Source: an uncultured Bacteroides sp. (GTDB lineage Bacteria; Bacteroidota; Bacteroidia; Bacteroidales; Bacteroidaceae). From it: a stretch of 39,990 bases of DNA. Shown here one piece after another: positions 17,108-25,384 of this stretch (position 1 is its first letter; the number at the start of each line of letters is the position of its first letter). Below the pieces are notes generated by a model, which was not told where the DNA came from, made no database searches, and worked only from the letters and a program-made list of their open reading frames with translations. The position numbers were made by a program, and so were the translations under genes. Location: the NCBI GenBank assembly GCA_900551645.1, contig URWP01000002.1, positions 1-39,990 on the forward strand, given 5' to 3'.

Positions 17108-18494
17108 TTGTCTTAGCAGCACGTTTAAGGTTCAACTTCTCCATTATTTCTTTTGTCTTCCGTTCACTCAACGGATACAAGACAATAAACAACACCGAAA
17201 TGAAAGCTGCAGCCGCAGGCAGCCAGCTCAAGAACATCTTAATACCTTGGATTGTTTCCGGGCTCTGTTCCGCATTCGGCTGGAATCCGAAAAAGCTCAA
17301 CAACCATCCGGTCACAGCAGTACCAATGGCCCAACCAAACTTCTGGCTCATCGATGAAGCACTGAATATCAGCCCAGTGGCACGATTCCCGGTTCTCAGT
17401 TCAGAATAATCGGCACAATCGGCATACATCGACCATAACAACGGGAAAATACATCCGGCACAGATACTGATGAGACACTGGAACAGGAATATCCAGGTGA
17501 GATCATCCTTCTCGAACCAGAAGAAGACAATACTCAAGATAACAGCTAGCAACATAGAGGCTGCAAAAGTCCGCTTCTTACCTATACGGTTACTTACCGG
17601 GGCAGCCAGTATCACTCCTATAATATTGGCTATTTGTCCGATTGACAGATAAAGGCCACTCAATACAAAAGTAATACCGAACAATGAAATAGATTGATGC
17701 TGCTCTTCCAGTATATAATACTTGAAATAATAGACAGCCGCACCGTCACGGACTGAATTAAAGACCAAGGTAGCTACACCTGCACCGAACAGAATCCACC
17801 AAGGTTTGTTATGGAACAAATCCCTGATATCTTCCTTCAGTGATGTCTTCCGGTCATTGATTGGCTTTACCCTCTCCTTTGTCCAAGCAAAACATCCTAA
17901 AAACAATACTGCACACATTACCGCAATCACCACTACCGCCATAGTCCACGCAAACTGTTGGTCGGCAATATCAGAACTGCCCCCACTGAAACAGTTTACC
18001 ATAGGCATAAACAGCAACAGTGCAATAAAGCTACCCCAATAAGCAAACATCATACGGTAAGTAGACAAGGTATTCCGTTCTTTCGGGTCCGGACTCATGA
18101 CACCCAACAGCGAAGCATAGGGTACGTTGATGCCCGAATACACCATCATCATCAAAGAATAGGTAAGATAAGCATAAACCAGCTTACCTACATCTCCAAA
18201 GGGAGGTGTATAAAAAGTAAGTACTCCTATCAATGCGAAAGGAATAGCCAGATACAACAAATACGGACGGAACTTACCCCACCGACTGGAAGTCCGGTCG
18301 GCAATTACACCGACAATCGGATCGAACACGGAATCCCATATACGAGTAACCAGAAACATGGTTCCTACCATAGCCGCCGGTAGTCCAAATATATCGGTGT
18401 AAAAAATCATCAGATAGGCTCCAAACAACTTCCAAAACATAGAAGATGCCATATCGCCGAATCCATAACCAATCTTTTCTGTGAGTTTTATCAT
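17100..18494 (-). CDS. GPH-family sugar:cation symporter (mannooligosaccharide uptake)
   Basis: The 464-residue, 12-helix inner-membrane transporter has the glycoside-pentoside-hexuronide (MelB-like) signature. The start is KIGYGFGDMASSMFWKLF, then DPIVGVIADRTSSRWGKFRPYLL with the cation-site Asp and the loop after helix II. Lying between the GH130 phosphorylase and the epimerase, it probably brings mannobiose or short mannooligosaccharides into the cytoplasm. That substrate is inferred from the operon. It is 44 bp after the GH130 gene and overlaps the epimerase start. Confidence 0.9.
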   Translation of the reverse strand: MIKLTEKIGYGFGDMASSMFWKLFGAYLMIFYTDIFGLPAAMVGTMFLVTRIWDSVFDPIVGVIADRTSSRWGKFRPYLLYLAIPFALIGVLTFYTPPFGDVGKLVYAYLTYSLMMMVYSGINVPYASLLGVMSPDPKERNTLSTYRMMFAYWGSFIALLLFMPMVNCFSGGSSDIADQQFAWTMAVVVIAVMCAVLFLGCFAWTKERVKPINDRKTSLKEDIRDLFHNKPWWILFGAGVATLVFNSVRDGAAVYYFKYYILEEQHQSISLFGITFVLSGLYLSIGQIANIIGVILAAPVSNRIGKKRTFAASMLLAVILSIVFFWFEKDDLTWIFLFQCLISICAGCIFPLLWSMYADCADYSELRTGNRATGLIFSASSMSQKFGWAIGTAVTGWLLSFFGFQPNAEQSPETIQGIKMFLSWLPAAAAFISVLFIVLYPLSERKTKEIMEKLNLKRAAKTNE

Positions 18495-18538
18495 AGTAGT
18501 ACTTACTTTTTCGGATATTATTTTTTTAATCGTATATA

Positions 18539-19705
18539 TTATTTCATAATCTGCATATTCTTATCTATCAGTTTCTTCAAGGTTTCTACAGAAGCTGTAG
18601 TAGTCAGACCATCCTGCGGAGTATTCATACAGTAGTCCACCAGTTTGTCTATCGTAGAAACAGCTACGTGCATCCGTGTATCAGAAGAAGCATAATAAAT
18701 AAATACCTTACCGTCTTCATCAGCAATCCAACCGTTGGTAAAGAGAACATTCGATACATCACCGATTCTTTCTTCACCTTCCGGAGCCATGAAATAGCCA
18801 CCCGGAGCCGCAATGACTTTGGTCGGATCCTCGAGTGAAGTCATGTACATATACAGTACATAGCGTAATCCGGCAGCACAACCACGTACGCCATGAGCCA
18901 GATGCAGCCAACCCTTTGGAGTCTTGATAGGATGAGGTCCTTCACCATTCTTTACTTCCTTGATGGTGTGATAATAACGGCAATCAATAATCTTTTCTTC
19001 CTTCACTTCAGCATGAGTAATATCATCCACCAATGCCCAGCCAATACCACCACCACTACCGGCATCGATGAATCCATCCTGTGGACGGGTATAGAACGCA
19101 TATTTTCCATCCACGAATTCCGGATGAAGCACCACATTTCGCTGCTGACTTTTCGATTTCAAATCCGGCAAACGTTCCCAGGTCTTCAAATCTTTGGTAC
19201 GTGCAATCGCAGCAGTAGCTGTCGACAAATCACCGGCCGGAGCATTGGTATCATGACGCTCGGCACAGAAAACACCATAAATCCAACCGTCTTCGTGAGC
19301 TGTCAGACGCATATCATAAATATTGGTAGCTGGAATCACATCATCCGGCATCGTTACCGGATAATCCCAAAAGCGGAAATTATCTACTCCATTCGGGCTC
19401 TCGGCAACGGCAAAGAAAGACTTACGGTCGGCGCCTTCTACACGTACAACCAATACATACTTGCCATTCCACTTGATAGCTCCGGAATTCATGGCAGCAT
19501 TCATCCCGATACGTTCCATCAGATACGGATTTGTTTTTTCATCCAAATCATAACGCCAGAATATCGGCGTATGAGCAGCAGTCACTACCGGATATTTATA
19601 ACGGGTATAAACTCCGTTCCCTTCTGCTACCGGTTCATTCTTACGGGTAATCAAAGCTTCATGCTTTGCAAACAACTGTTTTACTTGATCGTCAAAGGTA
19701 CTCAT
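18539..19705 (-). CDS. GH130 4-O-beta-D-mannosyl-D-glucose phosphorylase
   Basis: Cytoplasmic enzyme that splits mannosylglucose with phosphate to mannose-1-phosphate and glucose. The protein has 388 residues, about the length of the characterised B. fragilis enzyme, and no signal peptide. The five-bladed propeller family motif NIYDMRLT puts the catalytic acid at D131, the number reported for the B. fragilis enzyme. PHPIKTPKGWLHLAHGV and ERIGDVSNVLF carry phosphate- and sugar-binding residues. It starts 4 bp before the end of the preceding GH26 gap (3 bp between genes), a tight operon. Confidence 0.94.
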   Translation of the reverse strand: MSTFDDQVKQLFAKHEALITRKNEPVAEGNGVYTRYKYPVVTAAHTPIFWRYDLDEKTNPYLMERIGMNAAMNSGAIKWNGKYVLVVRVEGADRKSFFAVAESPNGVDNFRFWDYPVTMPDDVIPATNIYDMRLTAHEDGWIYGVFCAERHDTNAPAGDLSTATAAIARTKDLKTWERLPDLKSKSQQRNVVLHPEFVDGKYAFYTRPQDGFIDAGSGGGIGWALVDDITHAEVKEEKIIDCRYYHTIKEVKNGEGPHPIKTPKGWLHLAHGVRGCAAGLRYVLYMYMTSLEDPTKVIAAPGGYFMAPEGEERIGDVSNVLFTNGWIADEDGKVFIYYASSDTRMHVAVSTIDKLVDYCMNTPQDGLTTTASVETLKKLIDKNMQIMK

Positions 19706-19708
19706 AAC

Positions 19709-20830
19709 TTATTTCTTTTTTTCAAATTGTTTCATATCTTCCGCAAATACTGTTTTAGGATGCTCATAAAAGCGTACAAAATCAGCAGCTGAAACTTGTC
19801 CTGGATAAGGTGCATAATAATGATTTTCACGTTCGCGTGCATTCCGCCATACCAGTACATAGCTGATAGGATATTTTTCAATGGCTGGCAACAAAGTTCC
19901 TGTCCACCAAACAGAATCAGGAATTGTTTCATATCCGGTTTCTGTTACAGCCATCGCCTTTCCGTGCGCTTTACTTACCTGAGTCATAATAGTCAATGCA
20001 TTCTCCAAATTCTGACCGAATGTATCTTTATCATACTGATAGGCATCTACTCCAATAAGGTCAACAATTTCATCTCCCGGATAACGTTCCAAATACTCCG
20101 TAGAATCTTTTGGTTCGGTTCCTGGCGAATAAGCATAAATCAACTGAGTAGCACCTTTCTCCTGCATCCGATCATAGGTCATCTTCCAAAGAGCCTTGTA
20201 ATCTTCTGTAGAGCACAAATTCTGCCCCCACCAGAACCAACTACCAGTATGTTCATGCCACGGGCGGAACAATACCGGCACTTTTGTACCATCAGCAGTC
20301 TGGATAGAGTTCAGATAATCAGCAATCTTATCCAGCCATCCCATAAACTTATCATGATTGGCTCCGTCTGGCAATATAGACTTCACAACTGTAGAATCGC
20401 TCACATCCCAAGAATCCTTTCCAGTCAACGGATTATCCGCATGCCAGCTGAAAGAGACCATTCCACCTCGTTCGTATTGTGCAACCACTTCCTGACGGAT
20501 ACGGTCTGTAGAAACATTATCCAGATTCTTATCTCCATAAATTTCGATGCGTCCCAAATCAAATGACATGACTGCAGGATAATCTCCACACACACTCTTC
20601 ACATCACTACGGGCAGTATCCCCATCCCAACCGATACCATACACAGGATCATCGTGATGACCGAACATGAATTTTCCTTGTTGAGGAACCGCCTTCAGAA
20701 TATCCAGCATCATAACCGCTTCTGGGCTTTTCAGTTCCTGCCGTTCCACCTGTTTTCCTTGATTACTGCTACAGGCAGTGATACATGCACCTGCAATCAG
20801 TGTTGTAAGAATTGTTCTTGATATTTTCAT
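19709..20830 (-). CDS. GH26 beta-mannanase lipoprotein (likely mannobiose-releasing)
   Basis: Beta-1,4-mannanase of family GH26. The signal peptide ends in lipobox ITAC with Cys20, so it is a lipoprotein; the residues after Cys (SSNQGK) lack the acidic surface-export signal, which favours a periplasmic location. The TIM-barrel catalytic residues are E193 in RPWHEHTGSWFWWG (acid/base) and E297 in AVTETGYE (nucleophile). At 373 residues it is close to B. ovatus BoMan26A, a mannobiose-producing periplasmic enzyme. It is first in the operon with GH130, transporter and epimerase, and has the shared operator and -7 box upstream. Confidence 0.93.
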   Translation of the reverse strand: MKISRTILTTLIAGACITACSSNQGKQVERQELKSPEAVMMLDILKAVPQQGKFMFGHHDDPVYGIGWDGDTARSDVKSVCGDYPAVMSFDLGRIEIYGDKNLDNVSTDRIRQEVVAQYERGGMVSFSWHADNPLTGKDSWDVSDSTVVKSILPDGANHDKFMGWLDKIADYLNSIQTADGTKVPVLFRPWHEHTGSWFWWGQNLCSTEDYKALWKMTYDRMQEKGATQLIYAYSPGTEPKDSTEYLERYPGDEIVDLIGVDAYQYDKDTFGQNLENALTIMTQVSKAHGKAMAVTETGYETIPDSVWWTGTLLPAIEKYPISYVLVWRNARERENHYYAPYPGQVSAADFVRFYEHPKTVFAEDMKQFEKKK

Positions 20831-20864
20831 AATGATTAGCTTTACTGTTACTAATTAACATCAG

Positions 20865-20911
20865 CAAAGGTAAGGATATTTTATACCACGGAATGATACA
20901 ATTTTAATCGA
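20865..20911 (-). promoter_or_regulatory. GH26 operon promoter with locus operator
   Basis: The minus-strand -7 box is TACCTTTG (20872-20865). The 18-bp element TCGATTAAAATTGTATCA (20911-20894) ends 21 bp before it, exactly as at five other promoters of this locus. There is no TTTG at -33; the element occupies that position. Confidence 0.75.
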
Positions 20912-20984
20912 AGCCTATACGTTTCGACTTTCTGTCCGGAAATGCCTTTTTATCTCTTCAAAACATTCCTGTCTTTCAATCATC

Positions 20985-21026
20985 AAAAAAGGCCATGCAG
21001 ACACCCATATGGGCCGCACAGCCTTT
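20985..21026 (-). terminator. Terminator after the beta-propeller lipoprotein gene
   Basis: On the minus strand AAAGGC (21026-21021) pairs with GCCTTT (20993-20988), enclosing further pairing around the palindrome CCCATATGGG, followed by TTTTTTG. It lies 25-63 bp after the stop at 21051, separating this unit from the GH26 operon promoter. Confidence 0.75.
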
Positions 21027-21050
21027 CTATAGAAACAAAAAAGGATAGAA

Positions 21051-22526
21051 TCATTTTCTTTCTCTTACTGTCAATTTCACACGTTCAGGTTTTACAAGTT
21101 TTTCTCTTACCTCAACATGGTCTACCTCAACTGGCTGACGGACAAAATCGGGAACATTGAACGAATACACCAGGCCATCATAATATTCAAAAGGACTTTT
21201 CTGAGGCAACATAAATGGCTTGGTCACCTTTCCATCTTCTCCCACACCGGCAATATAAAGATAGGTATATAGTCCGTTATCCCTCCGCGAACTGAAAACA
21301 AACCAACGAGAATTACTACTCCAATTATGAAAACTTTCCGTATCATCACTATTCACTTCTTCAATTGGATAGGATATCTGCTGTTTCAAATCATACATCC
21401 ACAAATCTGCTTCTTTATGCCAAATGGAAAAATTACCATAATCGGATAAAGTGAACATCAGATAACGCCCATCATACGAAGGACGGGGAAACGAAACACT
21501 TTTACCTGACTGTTGGGCTGAAACCAACGTATCTACCTTTTCGCCGAACGTTCCGTTCTCCGGATTGAAAGCAATACTACACAAACTGTATTTCACATCC
21601 TTATATTCTTGAGGCATCTGTTTTGCCTCAGCACTACAGAAATACAATGTCCGCCCATCGGGAGAAAAAGCTGGAAAAGTCTCAAATGCATCTTTCCGCT
21701 GCAACATCGGAGTTGTAATCAGTTCATGAGTTGCTGGATGATATACTACAATATCAGAAGAATTATCCATCACTTCAATACGTTCTTCTTTCACAGCATG
21801 AAATCCCTGGCGGGTATTATTGACAGAATAAGCAATGTATTTTCCGGACGGATGCCAATAAGGATATACACAAGCAGAAAGAGTGGAATCTGTTTTTGTA
21901 TCTAACACCTCCAACTGTCCTCCTTCCTGCAAGAGTGTTCCCCCATGAGAACCGCGCACATGAATACTCAAACGTTCTGTCTGTGCCTGATTGAAAGAAT
22001 GACAGTTCACACACATACCAGGAACCAAAGTATTCTCTATAAGAGCTTTTTCCTTAAAAGAAGACAAGTCGCGCTGATAGATTCCCATTTTACTATAAAC
22101 CTCATATCCGGGAGCTATCAATCGGTATACTATTCCATAATCTATCGGATAGTTACTTACATACATCGGAAAACTCCGGTATTGTTTCCACTGTCCATCT
22201 CGCTTGACCGAAACCGTAAACAGCAGGCTATCTCCTTTATTGGCCTCCACCAGTTCATGCCAGTCGGTCTCTTCAAACGAAATCCTCTTCCCATTCACAT
22301 GTAACGTTTTCCCCCTTACGCCTCGTACTGTCACATCTACCCGTTCATACTTTTCATCTGTCAAATCAAAATTCATCGGGGCAATACCAGCAGGTATTGT
22401 CACTTCTGTATAGTCCGGATAAATAGAAGGGTATGTTTCCATCAACTGAGGAGATACCACTTTATCTGTACAGGAAGCCAATAATATAATTCCTAATCCA
22501 AAGTATTCAATTATCTTTTTCATCAT
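21051..22526 (-). CDS. TolB-like beta-propeller lipoprotein with a CxxCH motif
   Basis: Protein of unknown role. The signal peptide has lipobox LLASC, so it is probably membrane-anchored in the periplasm or on the surface. After an N-terminal beta domain (~residues 20-150) comes GMCVNCHSFNQ, a CxxCH sequence that would fit covalent c-type heme. At least four PD40/TolB propeller repeats follow: YWHPSGKYIAYS, AFSPDGRTLYFCS, RPSYDGRYLMFTLS and NWSSNSRWFVFSS. Such proteins are annotated as TolB-like or cytochrome-c-related in Bacteroides. The start (ATGATG at 22526) overlaps the stop of the preceding membrane-protein gene, so the pair is coupled. A link to mannan use is only positional. Confidence 0.75.
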   Translation of the reverse strand: MMKKIIEYFGLGIILLASCTDKVVSPQLMETYPSIYPDYTEVTIPAGIAPMNFDLTDEKYERVDVTVRGVRGKTLHVNGKRISFEETDWHELVEANKGDSLLFTVSVKRDGQWKQYRSFPMYVSNYPIDYGIVYRLIAPGYEVYSKMGIYQRDLSSFKEKALIENTLVPGMCVNCHSFNQAQTERLSIHVRGSHGGTLLQEGGQLEVLDTKTDSTLSACVYPYWHPSGKYIAYSVNNTRQGFHAVKEERIEVMDNSSDIVVYHPATHELITTPMLQRKDAFETFPAFSPDGRTLYFCSAEAKQMPQEYKDVKYSLCSIAFNPENGTFGEKVDTLVSAQQSGKSVSFPRPSYDGRYLMFTLSDYGNFSIWHKEADLWMYDLKQQISYPIEEVNSDDTESFHNWSSNSRWFVFSSRRDNGLYTYLYIAGVGEDGKVTKPFMLPQKSPFEYYDGLVYSFNVPDFVRQPVEVDHVEVREKLVKPERVKLTVRERK

Positions 22527-24325
22527 TCCATTCCTCTGAATAACAAATAATACCAATAAGTCTTTCCGAAATTCTGCCTGAAATAAGATTCATCAGTAGG
22601 ATTACGCACATACGCAGTAGCAAACTCTGTTACCTCTTTCTGTAGCATAGGAGAAATACTCCAAGGCATTCCTTGGAAAGATGTATGCTGCTGAGTCCAT
22701 ATATACAACAACATTTCCTGATAGCTTCTGGGTATAGCAGTATATCCCATATCCTTTCCCAAAGGATAATATTTAAGAAATGCTTCTATGTTCTTATCCA
22801 ATAACTCATAAGCCAGCAGATACTCAAAAGCCAGTTTATTGGATTTATTCTTCTTCAATAACATTCCCAGCATATTGTCTTTCTGGTCTTCATCGAACAA
22901 AAAATCATCATCGTAAAGCAAAGTACGCAAATATCCCCATTCAGGATGTGCGTTTACTTTCTGTTCATCAGACAAACAAGCCAATGCCTCTTCAGCCCAC
23001 TGCCGATAAAATAATGTATGACTCAATGCACGTAAATATTTACCGGCGACAACATAATCTCCATTAATAATATTCGTTTCGGCAAGCCGCTGATAGCATC
23101 GTACACTTTTCTGATAAGAAGGTATCGCTTCCATTGCCTCGAAAGTAAATCGTTGGGAGGTATTAATCATACCCAAATGATAATAAACTTCATTCACCAA
23201 CAAAGGAACATTAAAATCGCGTACAAAATCAGGAAGTAATCCGGCAATACCATTCTGATAGAACTGAAACATACGCTCACCTAATTGGCCTGTCTTGGCT
23301 AAAGCCAAATTCAAGGAAACAACTTCAAGAGGAGTAACAGGTGTTTCTTTCTCGGCCATTTCTATAACCTTGTTCCATTGACGGGTACGAACATAATAAT
23401 CATAAGCTATCACTTTCTCCTTCTGCCAGTCACAAGAAAAATAAATCCAGCCAGTCCCGACAAGAGCAACAATAATCAACAAGAGTACATGACAACGATA
23501 TCTCACTTCAGTATTCACTGGAGGTAAGAATAAAGGAACGACAACAGCCAGCCAGGAAACCAGACATACCATTATACCAGCCAACGGAATACCAACCGGG
23601 AACCGGTAATAACCAATTCCTGTAATCAGCCGGACAGGTGGATATTGGAGTACTGAAGAGCAATAATAAGGACAAGCTACCGCCACCAACAACAATAAAA
23701 GACAAAAAAGTAGGTGAAAGTTACGCCTCGAAGAAACATAGACAAAAGCTTCACAGAAAAGTACCCATAACAAAAACAATCCACACAGTCCTCCTGCTAC
23801 CCAATACAGTAAAGGAAGCATGGCAAATGCATAAATCCATCGAAAGTATATCTTACGTACACAAATGTATCCCCAAGTAACTGCCAGAGTCATTATCAAC
23901 GATATAATTCCTGCCAGCATATTGTTTTCATCACATAAGAACACCCAAGCCGAAACAGATGGGAAATAAGAAATATAATACCATGCATCGGCAGAAGTAC
24001 CCTTCAAACGACTCATATATAAAGTCAAAGAATGGGTCAGAATCTGAACAAAGACCAATAAAAACGTTACTATAAGAACCCCTAGCCATTTATAATAATA
24101 AAACTGAGTCAAGAATTCAGCAATATACTCACTGATTCCCCCCGGATATGTACTTTTAGAGACCCAATAATCGGAGGTAAACAAGAACAACTGGAACTGT
24201 TCCTGATAAGCCAAATGAAAAGGATAACACATTCCCCAAAAGCATAGGCTGAAAAGAATAAAACAGATTCTTACTATAAGCCTATCATACTGAATATTTT
24301 TTATCATAGTTTTAAAGGTTAACAT
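22523..24325 (-). CDS. DUF6057-like polytopic membrane protein with C-terminal helical repeats
   Basis: The 600-residue protein has a short cytoplasmic N-terminus and about ten hydrophobic segments in residues 15-310. A soluble C-terminal half follows, rich in paired helices (for example residues 330-480), resembling TPR-like repeats. I associate it with the uncharacterised DUF6057 family from memory; no catalytic motif is visible. The ATG at 24325 has AAAGGAAG about 10 bases upstream and is preferred over an internal ATG at 24307. Its stop overlaps the start of the CxxCH beta-propeller gene, which suggests that the two proteins work together. Confidence 0.7.
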   Translation of the reverse strand: MLTFKTMIKNIQYDRLIVRICFILFSLCFWGMCYPFHLAYQEQFQLFLFTSDYWVSKSTYPGGISEYIAEFLTQFYYYKWLGVLIVTFLLVFVQILTHSLTLYMSRLKGTSADAWYYISYFPSVSAWVFLCDENNMLAGIISLIMTLAVTWGYICVRKIYFRWIYAFAMLPLLYWVAGGLCGLFLLWVLFCEAFVYVSSRRNFHLLFCLLLLLVAVACPYYCSSVLQYPPVRLITGIGYYRFPVGIPLAGIMVCLVSWLAVVVPLFLPPVNTEVRYRCHVLLLIIVALVGTGWIYFSCDWQKEKVIAYDYYVRTRQWNKVIEMAEKETPVTPLEVVSLNLALAKTGQLGERMFQFYQNGIAGLLPDFVRDFNVPLLVNEVYYHLGMINTSQRFTFEAMEAIPSYQKSVRCYQRLAETNIINGDYVVAGKYLRALSHTLFYRQWAEEALACLSDEQKVNAHPEWGYLRTLLYDDDFLFDEDQKDNMLGMLLKKNKSNKLAFEYLLAYELLDKNIEAFLKYYPLGKDMGYTAIPRSYQEMLLYIWTQQHTSFQGMPWSISPMLQKEVTEFATAYVRNPTDESYFRQNFGKTYWYYLLFRGME

Positions 24326-24350
24326 ACTTCTTTTCTTCCTTTATTTCCGT

Positions 24351-24358
24351 CAAAGATA
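24351..24358 (-). promoter_or_regulatory. -7 box of the DUF6057/beta-propeller pair
   Basis: TATCTTTG on the minus strand matches TAnnTTTG and lies 26 bp before the ATG at 24325. At the position where the six locus operators sit, the sequence does not match the operator, so this pair seems to be regulated separately. Confidence 0.55.
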
Positions 24359-24430
24359 CATCATTCTATACAATTTCACATCAAAATGTTTTCGAATTTA
24401 TCCATATCCGAAGCCTTGCTACAAGGCTGG

Positions 24431-24474
24431 TTTTAAAAAAGGCCAGAAGGTTTGGTTTACCTTCTGGCCTTTTT
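24431..24474. terminator. Bidirectional terminator after the susCD-lipoprotein operon
   Basis: A 16-bp stem with AAAGGCCAGAAGGT (24438-24451) and ACCTTCTGGCCTTT (24459-24472) surrounds a 7-nt loop. It has A-runs on one side and T-runs on the other, so both strands show a hairpin plus T tract. It lies about 46 bp after the lipoprotein gene stop. Confidence 0.92.
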
Positions 24475-24519
24475 ATCAGTCAATCCTATCAAAGGCTGAA
24501 AGACATTCTACCATCCAAT

Positions 24520-25356
24520 TTATCTCTCAATACGCTTGAAGCAGAAGAACCAACCTTCTGAAGAACTACCTATACTCTGAGCTGCCAGAACCAAATGTTC
24601 ACCATCAGCCTGCAGAATCTGATAAGTATAACAACGCTGGTTTCCATCATTCGGCAATACACCAAGTAAAGGAACAGTCCCTGTAAAGGTCATCGTACCC
24701 ATTCCCCAGCCTGCAACAGCTGTTTCTTCAGTTACCTTTACACTGCCTGTTTCACCGCGGCTAGTCTCTACCCCTGTCAAACTCAAAGAGAACCAAGCAC
24801 CAATACCGTCATTAGGCATACCTTTTCCTTCGCACTGTTCATTGATATCGGCTCCGTCCGGGGCACCCCACCAAGCAGGTGTTGTATCGCTACCCCAGCC
24901 ACCATTTCCCCAATAGCGGGTCAATGTATCATCCCATGTCCAAACCGTTGTACCATATTCACCGTTTTCCAGCCCAAACACCTGTTCATAAATAGCAGGA
25001 AGGTCTGTATATTCACTGATATGTATTGATTTTTCGGATGATTTGGTTATACTTCCATCCTGATTGATAACTGTAATATATACGCTTAAGTCTGTAGTCG
25101 GAGGAGTCACCTGAAAGGTAGGATTCGTTCCTTCCGCCAGAAGAGTATTGTCCGAAGAATACACCTTGACATAATGTACCGGTGAAAGCGCAACTGTAAT
25201 GTTATTGTTTCCTTCGCTTCGGGCTACAAGTTCAAAACTATTCGTCAACTCATCTGCAGTCACACTGGCTGCCGGTTGCTTATCATCGATTGTAGCGTCA
25301 CATGCTGCAAAAATCATTGCAAACAAAAGAGGCAACGCAAATAATATTTTTTTCAT
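24520..25356 (-). CDS. Surface glycan-binding lipoprotein (SusE-position)
   Basis: Third gene of the susC-susD operon, where surface glycan-binding proteins are usually encoded. The 278-residue product has lipobox FAAC (Cys19) followed by DATIDDK, an acidic stretch fitting surface export in Bacteroides. Residues ~30-115 look like an immunoglobulin-like beta domain. The second half has a tryptophan-rich segment (W139, W141, W149, W154, W162, W163, W188) with GNGGWG, plausible for a carbohydrate-binding platform. I do not recognise a named family, and binding of mannan is inferred from position. It starts 28 bp after susD. Confidence 0.75.
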   Translation of the reverse strand: MKKILFALPLLFAMIFAACDATIDDKQPAASVTADELTNSFELVARSEGNNNITVALSPVHYVKVYSSDNTLLAEGTNPTFQVTPPTTDLSVYITVINQDGSITKSSEKSIHISEYTDLPAIYEQVFGLENGEYGTTVWTWDDTLTRYWGNGGWGSDTTPAWWGAPDGADINEQCEGKGMPNDGIGAWFSLSLTGVETSRGETGSVKVTEETAVAGWGMGTMTFTGTVPLLGVLPNDGNQRCYTYQILQADGEHLVLAAQSIGSSSEGWFFCFKRIER

Positions 25357-25384
25357 GTTTCTTTCTTTTTAAGTGATTACTTCA

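Noticed and set aside
24351..24398. A seventh copy of the mannan operator before the DUF6057-like gene
   Set aside because: The sequence 21 bp upstream of TATCTTTG does not match the consensus; TATACAATTTCACA nearby resembles it only partly and at the wrong spacing.
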